This document shows, in pieces, positions 53,799-61,707 of a stretch of DNA of 64,000 bases. The position numbers were made by a program, and so were the translations under genes. The first letter of the stretch is position 1, and the number at the start of each line of letters is the position of its first letter. The stretch is taken from assembly GCA_963692955.1 (NCBI GenBank), contig OY843587.1, forward strand, positions 2,542,001 through 2,606,000. Direction: 5' to 3'. Origin of the DNA: UBA5158 sp963692955 (GTDB lineage Bacteria > Pseudomonadota > Gammaproteobacteria > DSM-16500). The notes under the pieces were generated by a model. The model ran no database searches and was not told the origin of the DNA. It saw nothing but the letters and a program-made list of their open reading frames with translations.

Positions 53799-54668
53799 AT
53801 GATGTTAAAAAAATTGGGTATTGGACTATTGGCATTATTCGCCTTGAATGCAAACGCGGCGGACACTTCTTCAGCAAGACCAGCCGCGGCGGCAACAACC
53901 TCAGCCGCCACGGCAGCAGCACCAGCCACCACGGCGAGCACACCAGCCGTAGCAGCAGGTACGCCAGCCGCTGACACCACACCGCAAAGAAAAATCCATC
54001 CAGTCTTCACGTTAAGCGGCGGCTATGCGTTCACGTATCCTGATATTCAACGCCAACAATTCACCGCCTACGACAGCGCGTTTTTTTACTTACGCACGAG
54101 CAACATTCCGGCTAGCAGCCAACCCATGACCGGTGGTTTTTTTGGCATTGAATGGCCTTGGCGGCCCGATTGGTCGATTCAAACCGGCATCGGTTATTAC
54201 GGCGAAGCAGGGATGACGGTGCGCGGCAATGAAGCGCAAGGCGTCATCGATTCCGATCAGACCACCGATTATTATAAATATTCTTTTACCGTGACGATTA
54301 AACAATTATTGGCGGAAGGGAAACTGTTATACATTTGGCGAAACTCCTATCACCCGTTTGTGGACGTGGGGCTAGGCGCGTCGTTTAACAAAGCGCGCAG
54401 TTACTACATCAATAATCCGATTTTTTTAACCTTCGCGCCGACATTCGCGCCTGGCACGACGACCGATTTTTCTTACCGCGTCGGTTTTGGTTTGGATTAC
54501 GATTTAGCGACGGATTTACGGATTGGTTTCGCGTATCACTTCGCCGATTTTGGTAAAGCCGTGTTAGCCAGCGGTAAAGTGGACAATTACGAAAGCGGCT
54601 TGAATTTACGCCAAGATCATTTGTATGCGAATGAGTTGGTGGGACAAGTGACGTTATTGTTTTTCTAA
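53799..54668 (+). CDS. Outer-membrane beta-barrel protein with Ala/Thr linker
   Basis: 289 aa from the first of two adjacent ATGs (AGAGAGGCAG upstream). Signal peptide 1-20, an Ala/Thr/Pro linker (21-64), then an 8-stranded-like barrel: FTLSGGYAFTYPDIQ, GGFFGIEWPWRPDWSIQTGIGYY, PFVDVGLGASFNKA, YRVGFGLDYDLATDLRIGFAYHF, ending VGQVTLLFF with the terminal aromatic signal for BAM. Only 19 bp separate it from the repeat protein gene, so the two probably act together at the surface. Confidence 0.85.
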   Translation: MMLKKLGIGLLALFALNANAADTSSARPAAAATTSAATAAAPATTASTPAVAAGTPAADTTPQRKIHPVFTLSGGYAFTYPDIQRQQFTAYDSAFFYLRTSNIPASSQPMTGGFFGIEWPWRPDWSIQTGIGYYGEAGMTVRGNEAQGVIDSDQTTDYYKYSFTVTIKQLLAEGKLLYIWRNSYHPFVDVGLGASFNKARSYYINNPIFLTFAPTFAPGTTTDFSYRVGFGLDYDLATDLRIGFAYHFADFGKAVLASGKVDNYESGLNLRQDHLYANELVGQVTLLFF

Positions 54669-55625
54669 ACTTAATACCGCCGTTAAAAATTCCGGAATGC
54701 GCCGCTCTAGCCAATAGCGTGGACGCCACGGTACCATGCCTTCGATAAAACCCACATGCCCGCCGCGTTCCGTCACTTCCAAGCGCACACTGTCGGAAAT
54801 TTCTGAAACGCTAGGCAACATCTCGGGGAGTAAAAACGGATCGTCCTTGGCTTGAATGAGTAAAGTCGGCACGCGGATGTTTTTTAAAAATTGTTTACTG
54901 CTAGACTTTAAATAATAATCCGCGGCACTGGCGAAGCCATGCACGGGCGCGGTGAACTTGTCATCGAACTCTTCGATCGTGCGCAACTTAGGTAAATTAG
55001 AAAGTTTTTTCGCGCGCAATTTCGCGAGCAAAGATTTTAATAAATGCCACTGATAAAAGCGCGAAAAACCGGATTGCAAACGCTTAGCCGACATGGCCAA
55101 ATCTAACGGCACGGAAATAGCGGCCGCGGCGGTCAGCGGATTACGCGCGCCGGATTCGCCCAACCATTTTAATAACACATTGCCACCCAATGAAAATCCC
55201 AGCACGATCAATGGCCGCTGCGGTTCGCGCGCGCGTAAAATTTCTATCACCGCGGCGATGTCGTCCGTGTCACCCGAATGATAGGCGCGCGCTAAGCGGT
55301 TAGGTTCGCCGCTACAGCCACGAAAATGCATGACGCCGCCGCGCCAACCGTGCCGCTTGATGATGCGCAACATACCGCGCGCGTAAGGTGAGGCGGCAGA
55401 ACCTTCTAAGCCGTGTAAAATTAAAATAACCGGCGCCCGTGTATCTATTGTTGCTGGCGCGCTCCAATCCAAATCGATGAAATCACCGTCGGCTAATTCG
55501 ATCCGCTCACGCTTGACCGGCACTTTCATGGCGCGGCGCGCGAACGTCGGCCAGAGGGTTTGTAAATGCGGGCCCGGCAGCCACCACGCGGGTTTGAACG
55601 GCGCGGCGCGGGAAATCGGCGTCAT
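54654..55625 (-). CDS. YheT-type alpha/beta hydrolase
   Basis: 323 aa. FKPAWWLPGPHLQTLWPTF is the start of the family; the oxyanion HGLEGSAASPYARGM and the nucleophile elbow GFSLGGNVLLKWLGE (Ser) follow, with ERGGHVGFIEG giving the catalytic His. Substrate unknown; family members are short-chain esterases. Its 3' end overlaps the barrel gene by 15 bp on the other strand. Start overlaps hemE stop by 4 bp. Confidence 0.92.
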   Translation of the reverse strand: MTPISRAAPFKPAWWLPGPHLQTLWPTFARRAMKVPVKRERIELADGDFIDLDWSAPATIDTRAPVILILHGLEGSAASPYARGMLRIIKRHGWRGGVMHFRGCSGEPNRLARAYHSGDTDDIAAVIEILRAREPQRPLIVLGFSLGGNVLLKWLGESGARNPLTAAAAISVPLDLAMSAKRLQSGFSRFYQWHLLKSLLAKLRAKKLSNLPKLRTIEEFDDKFTAPVHGFASAADYYLKSSSKQFLKNIRVPTLLIQAKDDPFLLPEMLPSVSEISDSVRLEVTERGGHVGFIEGMVPWRPRYWLERRIPEFLTAVLSLEKQ

Positions 55626-56716
55626 GTTTTTTCCTGATTTTTTTCTTTATTATTTTCATGATAGGGGCGGCTTTGCTCATGCACGGCCGCGACCAACGCG
55701 GCGACATGGTCGGGATTAATATCCGGCGTGATGCCGTGACCTAAATTGAAAACATGACCCGGGCCGCTGCCATAAGATTTTAATAAGCGCGCGACTTCGC
55801 CGCGGATTTCATCGGGTGTCCGCGTTAAAAATTGCGGATCCATGTTGCCTTGCAGCGCCACACGCGCGCCGACTGCCGCGCGCGCCGTGCCTAAATCGGT
55901 TAACCAATCTAAACCTAACGCGTCAAAACCCGCCGCCGCCATTTTATCAAGCCACTTGCCGCCGCCCTTGGTGAATAAGATACTCGGCACAGCGCGGCCT
56001 TCGTGTTCGGGAATTAAATCCGCTTGCACCGCGCGGCAATAACGTAACGAAAATTCTTCGTAATCCGGCGTGTCTAACATGCCGCCCCAGGTATCGAAGA
56101 CCATCACGACTTGCACGCCCGCTGTAATTTGCGCGTTCAAATGCATACTCACGGCTTGCGCCAAGGTATTTAATAAGTGATGTAAGAGCGCCGGGTCTTC
56201 GCGCATTAATTTTTTTATTTTGGGAAATTCTTTATTGGCGCGGCCTTCAATCATGTACGTCGCCAACGTCCACGGACTGCCGCAAAAACCGATCAGCGGC
56301 ACGCGGCCATTCAATTCGCGCCGCAGCATACGCACGGCGTCTAACACATAACGCAACTCAGTTTCAGGATCGGGCACGCGCAGTGCTTTGATCGCTGCCG
56401 CGCTTTGCAGCGGATTTTTAAAAATCGGGCCTTCGCCTTCCACGAAATATAAACCTAATCCCATCGCGTCAGGGATGGTGAGAATATCGGAAAAAAGAAT
56501 CGCGGCGTCGAGCGGGAACCGCGCCAACGGTTGCAAAGTGACTTCGCAAGCGAGTTCCGGCGTTTTACATAACGTCATGAAGCTGCCGGCTTGCGCGCGG
56601 GTTTTTTTATATTCCGGTAAATAGCGGCCGGCCTGCCGCATAATCCAAACCGGGGTGACATCTACCGGTTCACGCGCTAGTGCGCGTAATAAGCGGTCAT
56701 TTTGCAGTGATTTCAT
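55622..56716 (-). CDS. hemE: Uroporphyrinogen decarboxylase
   Basis: 364 aa from the ATG at 56716 (GGAAG 6 nt upstream); a longer frame adds a non-family N-terminus and is rejected. VTPVWIMRQAGRYLPEY holds the substrate Arg residues; FSDILTIPDAMGL holds the catalytic Asp; GFCGSPWTLATYMIEG and FNLGHGITPDI complete the signatures. It makes coproporphyrinogen III in haem synthesis, serving the many cytochromes encoded here. Confidence 0.96.
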   Translation of the reverse strand: MKSLQNDRLLRALAREPVDVTPVWIMRQAGRYLPEYKKTRAQAGSFMTLCKTPELACEVTLQPLARFPLDAAILFSDILTIPDAMGLGLYFVEGEGPIFKNPLQSAAAIKALRVPDPETELRYVLDAVRMLRRELNGRVPLIGFCGSPWTLATYMIEGRANKEFPKIKKLMREDPALLHHLLNTLAQAVSMHLNAQITAGVQVVMVFDTWGGMLDTPDYEEFSLRYCRAVQADLIPEHEGRAVPSILFTKGGGKWLDKMAAAGFDALGLDWLTDLGTARAAVGARVALQGNMDPQFLTRTPDEIRGEVARLLKSYGSGPGHVFNLGHGITPDINPDHVAALVAAVHEQSRPYHENNKEKNQEKT

Positions 56717-56906
56717 AGTATCTTCCAAAAAAATTAAACGGATTCTAGCATTTTCAGCGCATAAATTCAGCGCGGGCGGGCATAATTTATCATGCGGGGG
56801 CTGAGAAAGCTGGCTTTGCATGCTGTGTTATTTGATATAACATTAGCCTTTAGGGCCTCTTACGAGGGGTTAACAGGATATAAATTTAAATACAGGATTA
56901 CTACTT

Positions 56907-57551
56907 ATGCGCAAACCATTGTTATTAACTACCATCGCGGGCATTTGCCTCATCAGCATGTCAGCTTGTTCAAAAGAACCGACACAAACCGCCGATAAAG
57001 AAGCTACCACCACGACGACCACAACCACTACTGTGGCTGATGCGACTAACACATCAACACCAGGCTCGACACCCGGTACCACAGATACGACCACGGGAAC
57101 TACGGGTTCAACCACTGGCACAGCGGATACCGCGACTGGCCCAATGGCTGACTCTACAACTGGCCCGGCGATGACTGGCCCCGCGATGTCCGGCACCACT
57201 CCGACCATGCCCGCGCCCGCGACGACTGGCACAGCGCCTGATAGCCAATCGGTGACTGCCGGCGCTGCCGCAGGCGCCGCCGCGGGTGCTGCTGCCGGCG
57301 CCGCCGCTGGGGCCGCCGCCGGTTCAGCTGCTGCTGGCAACATGAAGCCCGTTGATCCCAATGGACCAATGGCGCCGAACAGTGCCACTGCCACGACTAC
57401 ACCTGGCATGACCACGCAGCCTTCCGTCCCCTCAGAAGCAAAAAGTATGCCGCCGACACCGCCGACTGCATCTGACGCGAGTGGCAACGCCATGACGCCA
57501 GGTACGACGACGGATGCGACTGGCGCGGCCATGCCTGCGACTTCGCAATAA
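56907..57551 (+). CDS. Thr/Ala/Pro-rich low-complexity lipoprotein
   Basis: 214 aa. Signal peptide with lipobox MSAC (Cys21). The mature protein is low complexity: a Thr run (34-41), TTG/STTG steps to about 75, TGPAM repeats (about 76-93), an AAAG tetrapeptide repeat (about 118-143), then a Pro/Thr-rich tail. It is probably an extended, unstructured envelope protein; the AAAG part could pack as a glycine zipper. No family recognised. The opposite strand also stays open here, but that is a composition artefact. Confidence 0.75.
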   Translation: MRKPLLLTTIAGICLISMSACSKEPTQTADKEATTTTTTTTTVADATNTSTPGSTPGTTDTTTGTTGSTTGTADTATGPMADSTTGPAMTGPAMSGTTPTMPAPATTGTAPDSQSVTAGAAAGAAAGAAAGAAAGAAAGSAAAGNMKPVDPNGPMAPNSATATTTPGMTTQPSVPSEAKSMPPTPPTASDASGNAMTPGTTTDATGAAMPATSQ

Positions 57552-57558
57552 TTTTTTT

Positions 57559-58668
57559 CTATGCAGTCAACGAGGGAGAACTTAGTTCTCCCGGTTTTAT
57601 TGCCGTTAAAAAATGTTTTAGTTGCGCGGCACTCACTGCCGTGGTTTTTTCGGCGGCGCCGATGGCGTTCAAAACGATGAAATTAATTTTACCCGCGACG
57701 ATTTTTTTATCCTGATAAATAAATTGCATGACTATTTCTGGCTTCGGAAAATCAAACGCGTACGCCGGCATACCGATTTGGTTTAATAAATTTAAAATGC
57801 GCGGCAATTCGCGCGCCGCCAGAAAATGATTCTGCGCCGAGAGTTGGCTCGCAATCCACATGCCGACGGCGACGGCTTCGCCATGTAAAATGTTTTGATA
57901 ACCCAGAGCGGCTTCCAATGCGTGCCCAATCGTGTGGCCGAAATTCAATAAGCTGCGTAAGCCAGTTTCTTTTTCATCTTCAACGACGATTTCCGCTTTG
58001 ATCGCGGTGCTTATCTTGATGGCGTGCAACAACGCGGCTGGGTCGCGGTCTAGTAATTTTTGAAAATTATTTTCGAGCCAGACAAAAAAGTTTTTATCCC
58101 AAATTAACGCGTATTTTATCACTTCCGCGAGTCCCGCGCGGTAGTCTCTGAGCGGCAGCGTCGCTAATAATTCGCTATCAATGATAACACAGCGCGGTTG
58201 ATAAAACGCGCCGACTAAGTTTTTTCCTTGCGGCAGATTCACCGCGGTTTTACCGCCAATGGCCGCGTCTACTTGCCCAATCAAGGTGGTCGGCATTTGC
58301 AAATATCGCACACCGCGCAGATAACAAGCGGCGGCGAAGCCCGTCATGTCACCGACGATGCCGCCGCCTAACGCGATCAAGGTGGTGCTGCGTTCGTGCT
58401 GGCACGCGGCGAGCTTCTCAATAATCGTTTGCCACTGCGCGAGGGTTTTATGCTCTTCGCCGTCTGGTAGCAGATGCACGTCACATTGATAGCGGGCTAG
58501 CGCTTGCGTTAAACGGATTAAATAATGCTGGGCAATATTTTCTTGGGTGACGATTAAAATTTGTTGGCCGGCGATGTAGTCAGCCAGCAATGCAACATCG
58601 GCGTAAATGCCGGCGCCAATAAAAATAGGATAGGGGTTTGGAAGTTTCACCATATGCATTTGGTGCAC
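57559..58668 (-). CDS. aroB: 3-dehydroquinate synthase
   Basis: 369 aa. NAD-binding DGEEHKTLAQW and GGGIVGDMTGFAAACYLRG, metal ligands in EVIKYALI (Glu) and NFGHTIGHALEA and HGEAVAVGM (His). It converts DAHP to 3-dehydroquinate in the shikimate pathway. GTG start at 58668 has AGG 8 nt upstream; ATGs at 58659 and 58653 are alternatives. Five bp after aroK. Confidence 0.95.
   Translation of the reverse strand: MHQMHMVKLPNPYPIFIGAGIYADVALLADYIAGQQILIVTQENIAQHYLIRLTQALARYQCDVHLLPDGEEHKTLAQWQTIIEKLAACQHERSTTLIALGGGIVGDMTGFAAACYLRGVRYLQMPTTLIGQVDAAIGGKTAVNLPQGKNLVGAFYQPRCVIIDSELLATLPLRDYRAGLAEVIKYALIWDKNFFVWLENNFQKLLDRDPAALLHAIKISTAIKAEIVVEDEKETGLRSLLNFGHTIGHALEAALGYQNILHGEAVAVGMWIASQLSAQNHFLAARELPRILNLLNQIGMPAYAFDFPKPEIVMQFIYQDKKIVAGKINFIVLNAIGAAEKTTAVSAAQLKHFLTAIKPGELSSPSLTA
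57574..57599 (+). terminator. Terminator of the lipoprotein gene, inside the aroB 3' end
   Basis: GGGAGAAC TTA GTTCTCCC is a perfect 8-bp stem followed by GGTTTTAT on the plus strand, 22 bp after the lipoprotein stop. It lies within the last codons of the convergent aroB gene. Confidence 0.7.
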
Positions 58669-58673
58669 GCGCG

Positions 58674-59195
58674 TTACCTATTAAGCCAAGTGAGAATGTC
58701 ATCGGCGACCGCGCGCACGGTGCGGTTGTCGGTAGGCACGCGGAAATCGGCCATCGCGTCATAATGTGGTTCGCGTTCTTCTTGCAGTTTCACTAACACT
58801 TCGTGACGGTTTTTCACTTGCAGTAATGGCCGCCGGATATCGTTCACGACCCGTGGTTGTTGGTGCTCTAACGACACTTCCAAATACACGACGGTGCCGC
58901 GCTCCGCCAATATCTCACGGTTTTCCGGCACGGCGACGGTGCCACCGCCGGTCGCGAGAATGATATTCGATAGCTTGGTAATATCACTGATGACCGCGGC
59001 TTCACGTTTGCGAAAACCATCTTCGCCTTCTTTATCGAAAATCCAACCTAGCTCCACGCCGGTGCGCTTTTCAATTTCTTCGTCTGAATCAAAAAAAATC
59101 ATGCCCAGCTGTTTTGCAAGATATTTTCCGACGCTGCTTTTACCAGCCCCCATGGGTCCAATCAGAAAAATATTGTTATTCTTGGCGTTTGTCAT
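58674..59195 (-). CDS. aroK: Shikimate kinase
   Basis: 173 aa. Walker A GPMGAGKSSVGKYLA, shikimate-binding FDSDEEIEKRTG (Asp) and GFRKREA (Arg), Walker B-like ILATGGGTV, and lid Arg in NDIRRPLL. It phosphorylates shikimate. The pilQ-aroK-aroB order is the conserved gammaproteobacterial one. Confidence 0.96.
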   Translation of the reverse strand: MTNAKNNNIFLIGPMGAGKSSVGKYLAKQLGMIFFDSDEEIEKRTGVELGWIFDKEGEDGFRKREAAVISDITKLSNIILATGGGTVAVPENREILAERGTVVYLEVSLEHQQPRVVNDIRRPLLQVKNRHEVLVKLQEEREPHYDAMADFRVPTDNRTVRAVADDILTWLNR

Positions 59196-59219
59196 AGCTA
59201 CGTTTTAGTTTGATGTGGG

Positions 59220-60449
59220 TCAAGTATATGAAATTATTTTCGGCGTGACAAAAATTAATAGCTCACGTTTATTTTCTTTAATATTTTGTTGCTGAAACAA
59301 TAAACCGACAACGGGGATTTTACCTAAAAACGGGATGCGTTGCTCATCATATTCTTTATTCAACTCATAAATTCCTCCCAATACGAGGGTTTGTCCGTTT
59401 CTGACCAAAACATTGGTCGTGATTTGGCGTGTGCTAATGGCGGGGACGCCTAAAACGATACGATTGCTGGGCCGGTCTTGGTTGATATTCAATTGTAGTA
59501 GGATGCGATTGCCCGGCATGATTTGCGGGGTCACTTTCAAACTGAGCACAGCTTTTTTGAAAGCGACCCCCGTGCCGCCGCTTAAGCTCACCTCTTGGTA
59601 GGGAATTTCTTCGCCGGATTCGATGCTGGCTGTCTGTTGACTGGCGGTGAATAAGGTCGGGTGGGAAATTAATTCGCCGTGGCCTTGGTTTTCCATCGCG
59701 GCTAGCGCGACATCGAGTAACGATCCATCGGCTAAGGTGGCGACCGCTAAGCTGAAATGTTTGCCGGCCGCGGGCGCCGCTTCGGCACCCGCGCCGATCG
59801 CGGTTGCATGGACGGAAAAATCCACGCCGAGGGCGCGCTCATAATCATTGTCCACACTGACGAGGCGGGCTTCGATTAACAATTGTTTGACGGGGATATC
59901 AAGTCGTTGAATTAAACCCGCGATTTGTTCGAGTTTTTCCGGTAAATCTTGCGCGCATAACATATTGGTGCGCGAGTCGACGCGCAGGCGGCCGCGTTTC
60001 GATAACAGCGTCGCGTTATTATCTTGGATGAAGCGGGCGAGATCGTCTGCTTTCGCGTATTGAATCCGCCAAGTACGCGTCGCTAAGACGGCGGCGGCAT
60101 TGGTGGCGTTTATGAGTTTTAAATCTTCTTCTTTGCGTTTTATCATTTCCGCGGCGGTGGCGATATACCAAATGCCGCCGATTTCTGTTTTCACTAAACC
60201 TTGCGATGCTAATAACATTTTAAACGCGTCGGCGGGTTGCGTGTCATGCAAATGCAAAGTCACGGTGCCGCTCACGCTAGGGCTGATGATCAAATTCACT
60301 TGCGTGAATTTCGCTAACACGTTGAGCGCGTCGGCGACGTTAATATTTTCAAAATCCACCGCCGACTTGGCAAGCCCAGCCGCGAGGGTGGTTTGATGCA
60401 ATAAAATAAATAACAAACAAAATAATTTTTTGAGGTTTGAGTAACGCAT
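59220..60449 (-). CDS. pilQ: Short PilQ/HofQ-type secretin
   Basis: 409 aa. Signal peptide 1-23, an STN/secretin N0 domain (about 30-95: VADALNVLAKFTQVNLIISP), one N1-type region, and the secretin domain from about 190 (KQLLIEARLVSVDNDYERALGVDF) to FVTPKIISYT, with VPAISTRQITTNVLVRNGQTLVLGGIY. It forms the outer-membrane ring for type IV pili or DNA uptake. The AMIN domains of full PilQ (about 700 aa) are missing, so it matches HofQ/ComE size. Confidence 0.92.
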   Translation of the reverse strand: MRYSNLKKLFCLLFILLHQTTLAAGLAKSAVDFENINVADALNVLAKFTQVNLIISPSVSGTVTLHLHDTQPADAFKMLLASQGLVKTEIGGIWYIATAAEMIKRKEEDLKLINATNAAAVLATRTWRIQYAKADDLARFIQDNNATLLSKRGRLRVDSRTNMLCAQDLPEKLEQIAGLIQRLDIPVKQLLIEARLVSVDNDYERALGVDFSVHATAIGAGAEAAPAAGKHFSLAVATLADGSLLDVALAAMENQGHGELISHPTLFTASQQTASIESGEEIPYQEVSLSGGTGVAFKKAVLSLKVTPQIMPGNRILLQLNINQDRPSNRIVLGVPAISTRQITTNVLVRNGQTLVLGGIYELNKEYDEQRIPFLGKIPVVGLLFQQQNIKENKRELLIFVTPKIISYT

Positions 60450-60461
60450 GTTGTCAATCCA

Positions 60462-60860
60462 TTATGAATGGGTAAGGGGAATTTTGATTGGTGAAAACGA
60501 ATTTGCGGTGTGAGCTAACACTAATTCCGATTGAGATAAACTTTTAATCCGAAAATTTTTACCGACCAGGCTGCCCGCGGGTAACGTGAGAAGTTTGCCG
60601 TCCGGCATGCTGATTAACGCCCACATTTGCTGATGATGCTGTAAATAACCGACGTATTTTATTTTTCTGATTTGCGCAGTTGGCTGATCGGACGCAACCG
60701 GAGGCGGTTCTAAGCGCGTTGGGGTATCGCGCCGGTGTGCTACCACCACGGTGAGCACTAACAACATTAAAATAATTATAAATGCGACGCCAATTTTGAC
60801 GCGCTTGCGCGCGCGGGCGTGGGCGTATTCACGCCAAGGTAATAAATTAATTTCTACCAT
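60462..60860 (-). CDS. PilN-PilP hybrid inner-membrane protein
   Basis: 132 aa from the ATG at 60860, which overlaps the pilM stop (ATGGTAG). Residues 3-12 are EINLLPWREY, the PilN N-terminal peptide that docks in PilM, followed by one membrane helix (about 22-40). Right after a short Pro-rich linker (44-60) comes a PilP-type C-terminal domain: IKYVGYLQHHQQMWALISMPDGKLLTL, AGSLVGKNFRIKSLSQSELVL. The periplasmic PilN fold, all of PilO and the PilP lipobox are missing. It thus seems to link PilM directly to the secretin. Confidence 0.75.
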   Translation of the reverse strand: MVEINLLPWREYAHARARKRVKIGVAFIIILMLLVLTVVVAHRRDTPTRLEPPPVASDQPTAQIRKIKYVGYLQHHQQMWALISMPDGKLLTLPAGSLVGKNFRIKSLSQSELVLAHTANSFSPIKIPLTHS

Positions 60861-61471
60861 GCCCGCGCCGCCCGCATCGCTAACGACGCACACAAGATAA
60901 AACGCGGCGCGTTAAGTTTTAAGGCGGCGTGTAAATAAGTGTAAGCTGCTGGATCGGCGTCCGCGCGGGTGAGTGCGCAGGTGTCCACGTCGATAATTTT
61001 AATGTTCAAATCCGCGTGCTCGGCTAATAGTAAATATTGATTTAACGAGGCTAACCGCGCCGCGATTAAGTTAATTTCCGCGCAGTTTTTTTCTACTTCG
61101 CTAAGCACGGTGTAATCGAAACATAAAGTGTCATGCACGCCCGGAAAATAATGTTGAAAGTGCGCCGTGTTAACCGAACGCAATACTGACTTCGGCACCA
61201 GGAGGCGTTTTGATATGACCACACTGAACGGCAGCGCGAGCGCCGCGGGCGCGCCTTGCACGCCGGCGCCGCACACTAATTTTTTTAAGACCGCTTGCGC
61301 AGGTTCTAATAGTTTAATTTTACCGTCTTCAATCACGCCCGCCGGTAACGGCAGCGCGGCGCAGGCCGCGACGCTGAACCCGCGGCGGCGTTTTTTTAAT
61401 TGCAGCAGACGGATTTCTCTGGCGCAAATATCTATCCCGACTAACGCGCGGGCGGTGGGTCTCCAAAACAC
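60854..61471 (-). CDS. pilM: Half-length PilM-like actin-fold protein
   Basis: 205 aa versus about 350 in PilM. The start FWRPTARALVGIDICAREIRLLQLKK has the phosphate-1-like motif, and FPGVHDTLCFDYTVLSE and INLIAARLASLNQYLLLAEHADLNIKIIDVD follow PilM. It ends soon after the domain-1 part, so the second actin-like subdomain pair and much of the ATP site are absent. Still co-transcribed and overlapping with the PilN-PilP hybrid; probably a minimal version like, but shorter than, HofM. Confidence 0.8.
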   Translation of the reverse strand: MFWRPTARALVGIDICAREIRLLQLKKRRRGFSVAACAALPLPAGVIEDGKIKLLEPAQAVLKKLVCGAGVQGAPAALALPFSVVISKRLLVPKSVLRSVNTAHFQHYFPGVHDTLCFDYTVLSEVEKNCAEINLIAARLASLNQYLLLAEHADLNIKIIDVDTCALTRADADPAAYTYLHAALKLNAPRFILCASLAMRAARAW

Positions 61472-61611
61472 AATAGGCTCCTTGCTAAGAAAAATGATGA
61501 AAAAGTAAAGTACCAGGGAATTAGGGGTGGAAAATTGTCCGCGGGGAACATTAAAAGAGTGGGGAAAGGGCGAGATATTTAGTGATTAAAAATTAATATA
61601 TAGTATAATTC

Positions 61612-61641
61612 TTGGGCTTGTCTTAATTAGCTTAATATAAT
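61612..61641 (+). promoter_or_regulatory. Putative promoter of mrcA
   Basis: TTGGGC, 18-bp spacer, TATAAT at 61636-61641, 66 bp before the mrcA ATG, within the pilM/mrcA divergent region (61472-61707). A second TATAAT-like box at 61603-61609 is an alternative. Pattern evidence only. Confidence 0.45.
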
Positions 61642-61707
61642 CGCTATTTTTATAGTAAAATTCAAGCGTGATGTGATCTTAACTCAAGGCCCTAACGACG
61701 TATTTAC

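Noticed and set aside
57259..57336. GCC/GCG-type near-repeats that might be a variable-number DNA repeat
   Set aside because: The repeat is clear at protein level (AAAG) but the codons vary, so slippage is unlikely.
56870..57532. Long minus-strand open frame rich in Val/Ala opposite the Thr-rich lipoprotein
   Set aside because: It is a composition shadow of the repetitive plus-strand gene; it has no ribosome site, and the plus strand has a proper lipoprotein signal.
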